From positions 124,001 through 188,000 of the forward strand of contig NZ_KB907789.1 of assembly GCF_000382205.1 (NCBI RefSeq): a DNA stretch of 64,000 bases, given 5' to 3'. The notes beneath the pieces are model-generated. The model saw nothing but the letters and a program-made list of their open reading frames with translations. It had not been told where the DNA came from and did no database searches. This document shows, in pieces, positions 9,401 to 16,569 of the stretch. The stretch's first letter is position 1; the number at the start of each line of letters is the position of its first letter. The position numbers and the translations under genes are program-made. The DNA is from Dyadobacter beijingensis DSM 21582 (GTDB lineage: Bacteria > Bacteroidota > Bacteroidia > Cytophagales > Spirosomataceae).

Positions 9401-9879
9401 CTGGCCCCCTGGTTATCCCCGCGGACCAGTTTGGCAATGTAAATACCCGAAACGGCATCGCCGGGGATCTGCCACGAAGCCGACTGGGCCCAGTTACCGC
9501 AATCTACCAGACCAGTAGCAGGATCCGTGAGGCAGGTGGGCTGCGTTTGGGGCAATACCGCCGAAATCTGGGCCGTGCCCTTCAGACGCGCGCCAGTCCC
9601 ACCGTAGTAACCCAGACGGTAGATCGTGACCGTATAGGCTGCTGCATCGGTCTTGATTTTAAAAACAGCGGTTTCTCCTTTATTGTAGCTGATGTCGGTA
9701 GCGAAGCCCTGGATCGTTAAGTCCCCGGCATCTCCCACATCCCACACCGACGGCAGGCTGCCCTCCAAACCGTTCTCAGTCACGATCTGGTTCTGGGCAG
9801 CTGTCTGTGTGCTGAGCAAACCGATCATGGAGACACATACGATGAAAGAGGAGATTGATTTAAGTAGTTTTCGTAGCAT
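3490..9879 (-). CDS. Giant secreted multidomain protein (N,N-dimethylformamidase-like, DUF4082, Ig-like, deacetylase-like, FN3)
   Basis: I take the start at the ATG 9879-9877 (MLRKLLKSIS), which gives a signal peptide ending near TAAQ and a 2129-residue protein; an in-frame start exists at 9933. Approximate modules: 70-500, a domain like the large subunit of N,N-dimethylformamidase (FFSGNEIYWK, GHDEYW); 520-610, Ig-like; 620-780, DUF4082; 785-895, SbsA-type Ig; 905-1140, a glutamine-amidotransferase-like fold; 1145-1410, a polysaccharide-deacetylase-like region (VIMTGDDHGNGG, EIGLHLS, THRTHC); 1490-1585, fibronectin III; 1600-1790, lectin-like beta sandwich. No T9SS sorting domain is seen at the C terminus. 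Its real substrate is unknown. Confidence 0.85.
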   Translation of the reverse strand: MLRKLLKSISSFIVCVSMIGLLSTQTAAQNQIVTENGLEGSLPSVWDVGDAGDLTIQGFATDISYNKGETAVFKIKTDAAAYTVTIYRLGYYGGTGARLKGTAQISAVLPQTQPTCLTDPATGLVDCGNWAQSASWQIPGDAVSGIYIAKLVRGDNQGASHITFVVRDDGSSAALMFQTSDATWQAYNVYGDNGNGRSLYTGAGGKASKVSYNRPFLTRSGGGGGGAYEDFLFNSEYPMIRFLEKNGFDVTYTTNVDTDRRGALIANHQVFMSVGHDEYWSKGMRQHVTAARDSRTHLAFFSGNEIYWKTRWENSVDVAGTPYRTLVCYKEGADGENQCNGKCDTSTDEWTGLWRSGCEFAAADGCNPENELTGQISWEGTTGTIQVPSDYKSLRFWRNTTVASINDGTSATLAENTLGYEWNPEQESYRSSYPAGRIILSRTVVAGKTHHLSLYRHSGGALVFGAGTVQWAWGLDDQHDRGSDPVSLAMQQATINLFADMGVQPQTIQEELTIATESGDLQAPTVQITAPAEAGSVAAGSEVVISGTAADANIVAGVEVSVNGGITWHRATGTNSWTYAWVPASQGAATVRARSFDDSGNISTIAATNVDVTEPGILPCPCTVFRATDVPDQTLNQDGNQAIQLGMKFRSSIDGFVTGARFYKHPGNIGTHIGQLYSRAGDLLAQATFINETASGWQQVMFSQPVAILANTTYIISYHSGSAFYSAANPYFDAARINGPLKGLANDEDGKNGVYKYSPAPAFPTDNYQSSNYFVDVVFETEDRPDVTPPTVIATVPGANAAGINISSNITVRFSEAIDPATVSNASIVFSNAGQEVAASIAYDAGNLMVTIDPATALGYATTYNVLVKGGAAAARIKDIAGNALAADLSFSFTTQPAPGPSPNDGPGGPILVISSVSNPFSRYPVEILRAEGLNEFAAKDIAEISADPGLLNSYDVIVLGEIGLSGDNITVLTNWVNAGGTLIAFKPAAGLAPLFGITPAGGTLTDKYLKVQTATGPGAGIVDESIQFHGTADLYTLNGATSIATLFSDAGTATLHPAVTLNKVGANGGQAVAFTYDLARSVVYTRQGNPAWSGQKRDGQEGPIRSDDLFYPDWIDFNKVGIPQADEQQRLLANIILQGNLHKKPLPRFWYLPRGLKAAVIMTGDDHGNGGTSARFEEYVTKSTANDQQAVDNWTAVRGTSYIYPGTPITAAQAAAFQAQGFEIGLHLSTGCNNFDENSLRGFFSDQLAQMSAAFPGLSPTITHRTHCIAWSDWATMPKLELENGIRLDVNYYYWPGQWVGNRPGMFTGSGIPMRFADRDGSLIDVYQATTQLTDESGIDYPAHIAYLLDNATGSKGYYGVFTANMHTDAASSAGSDAIISAAQARQIPVIAARQMLTWLDGRNNSSFGAVSWTANALQFDIAAAAGSNNMQAMVPSAAQSGQLTGITANGNAVAYTTQTIKGISYAFFPANNGSYIATYEAVANQAPQITNLIVTQPAPGSATFTWSTDEPASTLVYYGTGADQLNQSAAGEGGLVTSHSVTITGLAAGSTYYFRVSSADALSASSTSPASPDAPLSFATAAEPEPACFEDLTFENFNSGETGSGSAVTNAGVTLKPALSEEFSILPPTDQWQSFPWSGGGSSVITSGQLVVNGARFNTQPEGATLSPGTSLEFVGTFGASSFQHIGFGAGNNVDMYNNTATWIMFSTGSSTNVLQARVNLNGAAENVNLPGNFNGTPHLYRIDWNPANILFYIDGALVHTSNTALATPMRVGISDFSESAPGVSVDWLRVTPYQPSGTFTSRVFDGGMPKTWGAATWSAGVPDGASLQLFQRQGNVAVPDASWTAFAPIPSSGSDVGGSSRYIQYRADLATSNTAVTPVLQKMAIACGDVVVICNAGTDQVVLSEATASNMCPVTTVNLGALVTSAAPAGTTVVFYTTAGHQEGTLVADPSVAPVPGVYYAFYFDGANACFNTDNSSAVVTTTSVDCSGPSDLRPYMVMDNVEFTTAVTTNPLVIRIRNTKINTNATARIYLQIFKPTSASVITLTGQSAADWVQSSVNISFYEFYTDVDIPYSSTGGYNITASLTIPASPSKGAYNFRTFIKDNSGGEVPAGYTNNNVIIGVSKQ

Positions 9880-10509
9880 AAGTTTGTTGATTTTGAGGAA
9901 AACAAAAGGACATACTTCTCCCACCCTCACCATTGGTGAAGTTCTTGCCGATCCAGCACCGGCAGTCAGGATTTCTGGCAGCCGGAGATCGTAATATGGG
10001 CAGGTAATCGCGTTGGCCGCCAGTGCCGGTTACTGATCTGCAAACGAATGAAGATCAATGCTGCTTTTTAGCCGGACGCATGGGAACAGATTGGTGGGAG
10101 AATGTCTCTCATAGAAGGGTTAAATTGGGTTAACAAAATGAAAGGAATTGCTTCAAAAACGAAAGGCAGGAGGGCAAGGCAGTTTTTAATTTCAGTTATA
10201 TTAAAACTCCTTTTCAATGCATAAAAATAGGATTGAACAAGATGTCTATAATATATTTTAAAACATAGCAAATTCTGAGATATTTCGCATTTAACTATCT
10301 AATTATAAAATAGTTACTATTCGAAATCAAATAAACATTTTGTCACTGCAAACTATCTGAGGAAGTCATTTGAAAAAGGAGAAATAAACTCGGTAACGGT
10401 CGAACAATACGTACGGAACGCGCATGATTGTTTATTCGACGACTGAGTTTCCTTTGTCTACGTGGGGTGTTATAATAGCGCGGCAATTGATTGAGAAAGT
10501 CCCGTTTAT
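9880..10509. other. Gene-free, AT-rich intergenic region
   Basis: This 630-bp stretch lies between the start of the giant secreted protein and the stop of the response regulator gene, both on the minus strand. The part at about 10190-10380 is much more AT-rich than its surroundings. I found no convincing coding frame; a 67-codon minus-strand frame at 10068-10271 has no recognisable composition or start context. It probably holds the promoter of the giant gene, but no TAnnTTTG element in the right orientation was found. Confidence 0.6.
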
Positions 10510-11166
10510 TCAGATTTCTTTCATTCCCAGAATTTCTTTTAGCGCAAGAACATTATCGATGCCCAGTTTCGCAAAAATGGCGGCTTTGAATGTGCTGATC
10601 GTAGAGAGGTGAAGTCCTGTTTTTTCAGCGATCGAAGAGGTCGACATTCCCTGTACGAGGTAGTCGGCCACTTCTTTTTGCCTTCGCGTGAGCAGGTCGG
10701 ATCTTTTTTGCGGGGTATGGCTGGCGATCAGGTATTCGAATATGAATGCCATATGCTCAACGCTCAAATATCGCTTCCCGCCCATGACAGACCTGATGCA
10801 AATCAGCATTTCCGACATATCCGCATATTTGGATAAATAGCCGTTGACCCCCTTCTTAAAATAATCGATAATTACCTCGGGCTGCATTTCCGGCCCATAA
10901 ACGATGACCCGCGAACCGGAATATTTCTGCCTGATTTCTGAAATGGATGGGTATCCCTCCTCTTCAAAATCGGCATGCAATACATAAATCACCAGATCAG
11001 GCTCCGGTCTCCCTGCATTCTGATCATAATCACGCATATCCTTTGATTCTACGACCTCTGCTTCCTCAAAATTTTCTCTGAGAAGAATTGCCAGGCCCGT
11101 GCGCATTACGGGGTGAGTATCAAAAATTGCAAACGTCGGACGGCTAAGTGCCAGGTGGATATTCAT
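10510..11166 (-). CDS. Atypical NarL/LuxR-type response regulator
   Basis: The chosen start at 11166 (MNIHLALSRP) gives 218 residues. An N-terminal receiver-like domain (1-125) is followed by a LuxR-type helix-turn-helix at about 150-215 (LLTRRQKEVADYLVQGMSTS, then HLSTISTF). The acidic residue of the metal site is present (Asp16) and so is the lysine (YLSK). At the place of the phospho-acceptor aspartate, however, the sequence reads DLVIYV, so residue 62 is Val. The domain is therefore probably not phosphorylated in the usual way. No histidine kinase is adjacent. The gene is divergent from a fatty acid desaturase, a possible target. Confidence 0.85.
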   Translation of the reverse strand: MNIHLALSRPTFAIFDTHPVMRTGLAILLRENFEEAEVVESKDMRDYDQNAGRPEPDLVIYVLHADFEEEGYPSISEIRQKYSGSRVIVYGPEMQPEVIIDYFKKGVNGYLSKYADMSEMLICIRSVMGGKRYLSVEHMAFIFEYLIASHTPQKRSDLLTRRQKEVADYLVQGMSTSSIAEKTGLHLSTISTFKAAIFAKLGIDNVLALKEILGMKEI

Positions 11167-11391
11167 AGATAAAGGTAGCTGCAATAAGCATAGCAATCAC
11201 CCTTTCATAAGCTTATTAAAATGTTTTTCAAATCTCCAAAACCATGGATATTATTCTCCAATTTCTTTGAGAATTTTCTACAACAAATATTGATTTTCAG
11301 CGTTTTATATCAAACGGCCTATGCCAGAGCAGATTTAGCATCCCTGTATCTTCCAAAGTCATTTTACTACACCGACTTAAACTGGAAGGCC

Positions 11392-12501
11392 ATGAATGCA
11401 GAGAGCAAAATCAAGTTTGTCGCTATCGACAAAACCCTTTTTTTCCCCACGCTTAAAAAAAGGGTTGAACAATATTTCAAAGAAAATCACAAATCAAAGT
11501 ATGCCGACAAGAGGATGGTTTTAAAAACGATCGTCTTGCTGACTTCCTATGCGCTGCCATTTCTGGCAATACTATTGCTGGCGCCTGATTTCTGGATCAG
11601 TATGGTACTGTGGCTGGTGATGGGTGCCGCCATTTCGGGAATCGGGATGAGTGTGATGCACGATGCCAATCATGGTGCTTTCTCCAAAAATCCAACGGTA
11701 AATAAATGGGTAGGTTTTACGATCTGCCTCGCCGGTGCAGGGGTATCGAACTGGAAATGGCAGCATAACATCTTGCACCATACCTACACCAACGTCGCCA
11801 ACCTGGACGAGGACATCAAAGACCGGGGCGTGATCAAGCTGTCGCCTCACGAAACGGTAAAGCCCTTTCACCGTTTCCAGTGGGTGTATGCGTTCTTTTT
11901 TTACGGAATCCTGACCTTGTACTGGGTGTTGCTGAAAGATTTTATCCAGTATGCCCATTTCATCAAATCCGGGTTGAACCGCCAGACAAAACGCGAAAAC
12001 CGGGGAATGCTTGCCGGGCTGATCGTGATGAAACTGGTCTATTTCGGCATATTTCTCGTACTGCCCACGGTCGTTTTTCACATTCCCTTCGGCTTTATCC
12101 TGGCCGGCTTTTTACTCATGCATTTCTTTGCGGGCCTGATGCTGACGGTAATCTTTCAACTCGCCCATTCGGTGGAAGGAACCCAGTACCCGTTGCCCAA
12201 TCCGGAGGGTGTCATCGAGAAAGACTGGGCTGTGCACCAAATGGAAACCACGGTTAACTTTTCACCCGGGAACAAATGGCTGAGCTGGTACATCGGCGGA
12301 TTGAACTTTCAGATCGAACACCACCTTTTTCCCAAAATATGTCATATCCATTATCCGGGAATTGCACCTATCGTCAGAAAAACGGCAAAGGAGTTCGGAT
12401 TGAATTATATGGAACATCAAACTTTCGGCATGGCCTTCAGGTCTCATATCGCCGCGCTTAAAAAATTCGGCATGCCCGGTATGAATGATGGAATTGTTTA
12501 A
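11392..12501 (+). CDS. Membrane fatty acid desaturase (acyl-lipid/acyl-CoA type)
   Basis: Introduces double bonds into fatty acyl chains at the cytoplasmic membrane using a di-iron centre. The three histidine boxes are present: HDANH at residues 90-94, HNILHH at 125-130 and QIEHH near the C terminus. Four hydrophobic membrane segments lie between them. The final QxxHH box is the form seen in front-end type desaturases. I use the ATG at 11392 (MNAESKIKF), giving 369 residues, because the frame upstream to 11221 encodes a sequence unlike the family's N terminus. It is divergently oriented from the response regulator gene, 225 bp apart. Confidence 0.9.
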   Translation: MNAESKIKFVAIDKTLFFPTLKKRVEQYFKENHKSKYADKRMVLKTIVLLTSYALPFLAILLLAPDFWISMVLWLVMGAAISGIGMSVMHDANHGAFSKNPTVNKWVGFTICLAGAGVSNWKWQHNILHHTYTNVANLDEDIKDRGVIKLSPHETVKPFHRFQWVYAFFFYGILTLYWVLLKDFIQYAHFIKSGLNRQTKRENRGMLAGLIVMKLVYFGIFLVLPTVVFHIPFGFILAGFLLMHFFAGLMLTVIFQLAHSVEGTQYPLPNPEGVIEKDWAVHQMETTVNFSPGNKWLSWYIGGLNFQIEHHLFPKICHIHYPGIAPIVRKTAKEFGLNYMEHQTFGMAFRSHIAALKKFGMPGMNDGIV

Positions 12502-12669
12502 CACGGCTAAATCTCATATGGGGGTATTAGGTCTACAAAAGCATTACGTGTGTTTGTGTAAAATCAGTCCCTGGTCTATTCAGTTGAATGCTCTGCCCGT
12601 TTCGATACGCCGGCATTTGTCGTGGCATAACATTCGCTAGTGAGGGCTGAAAACAAACTAAAAATCAAA

Positions 12670-13125
12670 ATGTCAACTAGCGAAAAAACAACCGGCATCA
12701 TCGAAGATCTGATTGAAATCAATAACGACCGCGTAGCCGGTTTCGAAAAGGCAATTGAAGATATCAATGATGAGAATATTGATTTGAAAACATTATTTGA
12801 AGGTTACGCTCAGCAAAGCCGTAAAAATGTACAGGAATTGGCTGCGATTGCAGGATCGGCACCACATCTTGAAGATGACAAAAGTGTGAGCGGCGCATTG
12901 CACCGCGTGTGGATCGATGTCAAGTCACTTTTCGGCGGAAGCGACCGTGCCAGTATTTTGTCTGAGGCCGAACGCGGCGAGGATGCTATCAAAAAAGCGT
13001 ATCATGACGCATTGGCGGACAATCAGCTTCCGTTCGATGCGGTTGAAATCGTAAATCGCCAGTCACAGGATATCAATGCGGCCCATGATCGCATCAAAGC
13101 GCTGCGAGACACTGCGAAAGCGTAA
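12670..13125 (+). CDS. DUF2383 / PA2169-type four-helix-bundle protein
   Basis: A 151-residue all-helical soluble protein beginning MSTSEKTTGIIEDLIEINND, the typical opening of the DUF2383 (PA2169) family, which adopts a ferritin-like four-helix bundle. I chose the ATG at 12670 over the frame start at 12640. The biochemical role of the family is not established. It tends to be found with stress proteins, and here it stands near an ankyrin protein, an HPII-type catalase and a DUF892 ferritin-like protein. A stem-loop with a T-rich tail follows directly. Confidence 0.88.
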   Translation: MSTSEKTTGIIEDLIEINNDRVAGFEKAIEDINDENIDLKTLFEGYAQQSRKNVQELAAIAGSAPHLEDDKSVSGALHRVWIDVKSLFGGSDRASILSEAERGEDAIKKAYHDALADNQLPFDAVEIVNRQSQDINAAHDRIKALRDTAKA

Positions 13126-13145
13126 TCAAAATTCATTCAATGATA

Positions 13146-13178
13146 AAGGCTGCCTGAAAAGGCGGCTTTTATTTTGCG
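13146..13178 (+). terminator. Rho-independent terminator after the DUF2383 gene
   Basis: AAGGCTGCC at 13146-13154 pairs with GGCGGCTTT at 13161-13169 through a six-base loop. The stem is nine base pairs including two G-U pairs. A T-rich run (TTTTATTTT, 13167-13175) follows. The element sits 20 bp after the DUF2383 stop codon. Confidence 0.65.
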
Positions 13179-13194
13179 CTCTCAATTAAATCTC

Positions 13195-13665
13195 ATGGAA
13201 ATAACGATCGACATTATAATACATGCGGCCCGTCTCGGCGAGGTGCCCGTTCTTGAGGAAATCATCCGTCAGGGCGCGGATATCAACATGCACGACGCAA
13301 AGGGCTTTACGCCACTGATCGTGGCCTGCTACAATAATCAGTTTGAAGCAGCCAGATTACTGCTTGCATCCGGCGCAGACGTCAATGCCGTCGACCTGGG
13401 TGGGAACACCGCCCTGATGGGCGTTTCGTTCAAAGGCTACCGGGATATTGCCGAGCTGTTGATTGCGCATGGCGCTGATCTGAACATGCAGCACGGTAAC
13501 GGAGGAACGGCGCTGATGTTTGCGGCGATGTTTGGCCGCAACGACCTGGTCGAATTGCTGTTGGCAAATGGAGCGGATAAGTCGATTCTGGACAGCAGGG
13601 GATTTTCAGTGATCGATCATGCCACGCAGCAGGGAAACCAAAAGGCGCTGGAATTCCTTTCGTAG
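13195..13665 (+). CDS. Ankyrin repeat protein
   Basis: A 156-residue protein built almost wholly of four to five ankyrin repeats, with the repeat signatures GFTPLIVACYNN, GNTALMGVSFKG, GGTALMFAAMFG and GADVNAVD. The ATG at 13195 (MEITID) is preferred to the upstream TTG. No signal peptide is visible, so it should be cytoplasmic. It is convergent with the catalase gene, with a shared terminator between them. In Pseudomonas aeruginosa an ankyrin protein gene next to katB is needed for full catalase activity, so an accessory role for the neighbouring catalase is possible here but not shown by sequence. Confidence 0.9.
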   Translation: MEITIDIIIHAARLGEVPVLEEIIRQGADINMHDAKGFTPLIVACYNNQFEAARLLLASGADVNAVDLGGNTALMGVSFKGYRDIAELLIAHGADLNMQHGNGGTALMFAAMFGRNDLVELLLANGADKSILDSRGFSVIDHATQQGNQKALEFLS

Positions 13666-13690
13666 CTATTTTTGAATGCTGTATAAAATT

Positions 13691-13719
13691 AGAGCCGTAG
13701 TTTTGTAAACTACGGCTCT
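13691..13719. terminator. Bidirectional terminator between ankyrin and catalase genes
   Basis: A perfect 13-bp inverted repeat, AGAGCCGTAGTTT (13691-13703) with AAACTACGGCTCT (13707-13719), encloses a 3-base loop. It lies between two convergent stop codons, with a T-rich stretch to its right and an A-rich stretch to its left, so it can stop transcription from both sides. Confidence 0.85.
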
Positions 13720-13726
13720 GCTATTT

Positions 13727-15913
13727 TTATGAAGGGACTTTCCGGGCTTTTTCCCTATCCCAAAACCTGTGCTGGGAAATCGCCAGGACAAATTTGTCGG
13801 CCAACTCTCCGGGATCGTCCGTGACGACAATTCCTTCTTTCACGACCGTCTCATCCGAGAAGTCCGTCGGGATTTTTTTAACAAAATATGTGGCTTCCAG
13901 AACCTGTATCGCCGAAGCGTCGGCGGCAACCGCCTTGCAATGCCTGAACGCTTCATTCAAAAAATGTATCGCATCGGCATCTGCCTCCACCGAAGCCACG
14001 CTATTCGTCCCGCCCGGCACGTAAACCGCGTCAAAAAGAACGGAAGCGGCGGTGAGGAAGCTGTGCTGAACGGGAATCTGCGTGTCGCCGTCCGATAGTA
14101 TATAACTCTGGCGGGGCGCGATGATTTCCACTACCGCACCTTGCGATTCCAGGGCATCCTTAACCGTCATCAGCGATTTTTCGTCTACGCCGTCTGCTGC
14201 CAGAAAAGCGATCTTGCGCGTGGCAATGCTGTCTTTGGGCGTACCTGCCATGCTCAGTGCTGCCGATTTGCTCAGCGAACCCTCCACCATCAGCGAATCA
14301 TAGTCGGCCGGATCGCCATCGGCGGGAATGCTGTGATTGACCGGCAATTCCGGGTCCTGCGGAACGGGCATACGCAGTGCAAATGCAACGCCCGCTGCCA
14401 GGTTCTGGTCGATGAGCGACAGAATGCCGAGCATCCGCTCGCGAATAGCCGCTTCTTTCACTTTACCCAGCTCAAAGCTCAGGGCGTCCACGATATGGTC
14501 TTTTTCAGGGTCCGACTGGCTGTTGAAAAACAGTTTGGCCTGACTGAAATGGTCGAAGAAACTTTTGCTCCGCGCCCGCACTTTACGGGCATCGATACGT
14601 TCGGGGTAGGATGTAAAGCCACCTTCGGATGCCTTGGCCTGCTGTGGAAAATTATCGCCTATTTTATTGGGACCGTAGCTTGCCTTCCCTTTGTTGATGG
14701 TCTGGCGCATATGGCCGTCGCGCTGGTTGTTAAATACCGGCACGATCGGCCTGTTGATCGGGATTTCCTGGAAATTGGGTCCGCCTAGTCTCGATAGCTG
14801 GGTATCTGTGTAGGAGAACAATCTTCCCTGCAACAGGGGGTCGTTTGAAAAATCGATCCCGGGCACAACATGTCCCAGGTGAAATGCGACCTGTTCTGTT
14901 TCTGCAAAAAAGTTATCAGGATTGCGGTTCAACGTCATTTTGCCGATTCGCTGAACCGGCACCAGCTCCTCGGGGATCAGCTTGGTCGGATCGAGCAAGT
15001 CAAATTCGAACTTGAACTCATCCTCCTCGGGCACGATCTGTACGCCCAGCTCCCATTCCGGGAAATTTCCGCTTTCTATCGCATCCCAAAGGTCGCGGCG
15101 GTGAAAATCCGGATCTTTTCCGGAAATCTTCTGTGCTTCATCCCAGGCAACCGAATGGACGCCCAGCAGCGGTTTCCAGTGGAATTTGACAAAACTGGAA
15201 ACACCCTCCGCATTTACAAAACGGAATGTATGTACGCCAAAGCCTTCCATCATCCGGTAGCTACGAGGCAATGCCCGGTCGCTCATCGCCCACATAACCA
15301 TATGGGCAGACTCAGGCATCAATGAAATAAAATCCCAGAAAGTATCGTGTGCCGAAGCAGCCTGCGGAATCTCATTATCGGGTTCCGGCTTCACGGCGTG
15401 GATGAGATCCGGGAACTTGATTGCATCCTGGATGAAAAATACGGGCATATTATTGCCCACCAGATCGAAATTGCCTTCCTGTGTGTAAAATTTCACGGCG
15501 AATCCCCGAACATCACGGGCAAGGTCCGAAGAACCCCGCGATCCTGCTACCGTCGAAAACCGGACGAAGACCGGCGTTTCCAGGGATGGGTCGTTTAAGA
15601 ACCCGGCTTTTGTCAGCTCGGCCAGCGGCTTATAAACTTTGAAAACACCGTGCGCTCCCGAACCTCTCGCATGAACGATCCGCTCCGGAATGCGCTCATG
15701 GTCGAAATGGGTCATCTTTTCGCGGAAAATGAAGTCTTCCAGCAATGTAGCGCCACGCTCTCCCGCTTTCAGGGAATTCTGGTCGTCGTTGATGCGCAAA
15801 CCCGTGTTTGTATTCATCAACTCGCCGGTTGCGTCGGCGGTGTGCGGTGCCAGGTTCTCCGTCTTATCGTTGGCGGGCTGTTCCTGAACTAATATATCTT
15901 TCTTTTTTGCCAT
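13727..15913 (-). CDS. katE: Large-subunit monofunctional catalase (HPII type)
   Basis: Decomposes hydrogen peroxide to water and oxygen. The length of 728 residues is that of clade 2 catalases with an extra C-terminal flavodoxin/DJ-1-like domain, seen here at about 565-725 (KIAFLAADGVDEKSL). The catalytic His is His81 (VHARGSGAHG), the distal Asn is about 154 (VGNN), and the proximal haem-ligand Tyr is Tyr368 in RLFSYTDTQLSRLGGPNF. No signal peptide is present. It lies 25 bp downstream of the DUF892 gene on the same strand and is probably co-transcribed with it. The symbol is given by family; orthology to E. coli katE was not tested. Confidence 0.95.
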   Translation of the reverse strand: MAKKKDILVQEQPANDKTENLAPHTADATGELMNTNTGLRINDDQNSLKAGERGATLLEDFIFREKMTHFDHERIPERIVHARGSGAHGVFKVYKPLAELTKAGFLNDPSLETPVFVRFSTVAGSRGSSDLARDVRGFAVKFYTQEGNFDLVGNNMPVFFIQDAIKFPDLIHAVKPEPDNEIPQAASAHDTFWDFISLMPESAHMVMWAMSDRALPRSYRMMEGFGVHTFRFVNAEGVSSFVKFHWKPLLGVHSVAWDEAQKISGKDPDFHRRDLWDAIESGNFPEWELGVQIVPEEDEFKFEFDLLDPTKLIPEELVPVQRIGKMTLNRNPDNFFAETEQVAFHLGHVVPGIDFSNDPLLQGRLFSYTDTQLSRLGGPNFQEIPINRPIVPVFNNQRDGHMRQTINKGKASYGPNKIGDNFPQQAKASEGGFTSYPERIDARKVRARSKSFFDHFSQAKLFFNSQSDPEKDHIVDALSFELGKVKEAAIRERMLGILSLIDQNLAAGVAFALRMPVPQDPELPVNHSIPADGDPADYDSLMVEGSLSKSAALSMAGTPKDSIATRKIAFLAADGVDEKSLMTVKDALESQGAVVEIIAPRQSYILSDGDTQIPVQHSFLTAASVLFDAVYVPGGTNSVASVEADADAIHFLNEAFRHCKAVAADASAIQVLEATYFVKKIPTDFSDETVVKEGIVVTDDPGELADKFVLAISQHRFWDREKARKVPS

Positions 15914-15938
15914 GGTGATGTTTGTTGATAAATAATGC

Positions 15939-16490
15939 TTAGGCTTCTTCTGCTGCCTGATAGTTGACTTCGTTTTCCGCTACCTCTGTGAGCAGTTCGT
16001 CGGCGAGCTTCTCCTCCGCCAGCGTCTGGGCAAGAATCTCTGCCACCTCATCGAGTCCAAGCGTTTTGGCCAGTTGAGTAAGTCCGCCGTACGTAGCGAT
16101 TTCGTAATGTTCTACCTTTTGCGATGCCAGTATGATACCCACGTCCCGGGTGGCGGTGCCCTCGTCGGTACCCTCGACGATCCCTTCGCCTTCTTTGGCC
16201 AGGCCTTCCATCGCGTCACATTTTTTGGCGACTGCCACTTGTCCAAGCATATCAAAAATCACTTCCAGACGACTGACGTGCTCTTTTGTCTCGGCAAGAT
16301 GGTTTTCAAGGGCTTCCACCAGTTTCGCCGAGGTAGCGGCCTGGCTCATTTTTGGGAGCACTTTTACCAAATGGTTTTCTGCCCAGTAAATGTCGCGGAG
16401 GCTGTCGAGGAACAGTTCGTTTAATGCTGGCTCGGCTTTGGGAGATGTTTTGGTTTTAAATTTTGGCTCTGAGCCGGATTCGGTGTTCAT
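15939..16490 (-). CDS. DUF892 / YciE-YciF-type ferritin-like protein
   Basis: A 183-residue helical protein. After an about 20-residue polar N-terminal extension it follows the YciF pattern (ELFLDSLRDIYWAENHLVKV, then ENHLAETKEHVSRLE and VEHYEIATYGGL), in which Glu and His residues form a di-iron site of the rubrerythrin/ferritin type. A protective iron or peroxide-handling role under stress is the usual suggestion for the family and is not proven. It is the first gene of a two-gene unit with the catalase, which supports an oxidative stress role. Confidence 0.9.
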   Translation of the reverse strand: MNTESGSEPKFKTKTSPKAEPALNELFLDSLRDIYWAENHLVKVLPKMSQAATSAKLVEALENHLAETKEHVSRLEVIFDMLGQVAVAKKCDAMEGLAKEGEGIVEGTDEGTATRDVGIILASQKVEHYEIATYGGLTQLAKTLGLDEVAEILAQTLAEEKLADELLTEVAENEVNYQAAEEA

Positions 16491-16569
16491 AGTTGCAGAT
16501 GATTAAGTTTGCCGTGCTACTACAAAAGGCGTTCCCTGCGCCGACACTTTTACCATATTGGTCTATAAA

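Noticed and set aside
3500-9900. Long plus-strand open frames such as 5257-6987 and 7723-9177 opposite the giant gene
   Set aside because: They are antisense shadows of a high-GC coding region, with protein text full of Arg, Gly and His and no domain signature, while the minus-strand frame is one continuous multidomain protein.
10068-10271. A 67-codon minus-strand frame in the AT-rich intergenic region
   Set aside because: No start context, no recognisable motif and a composition driven by AT richness; it is treated as non-coding.
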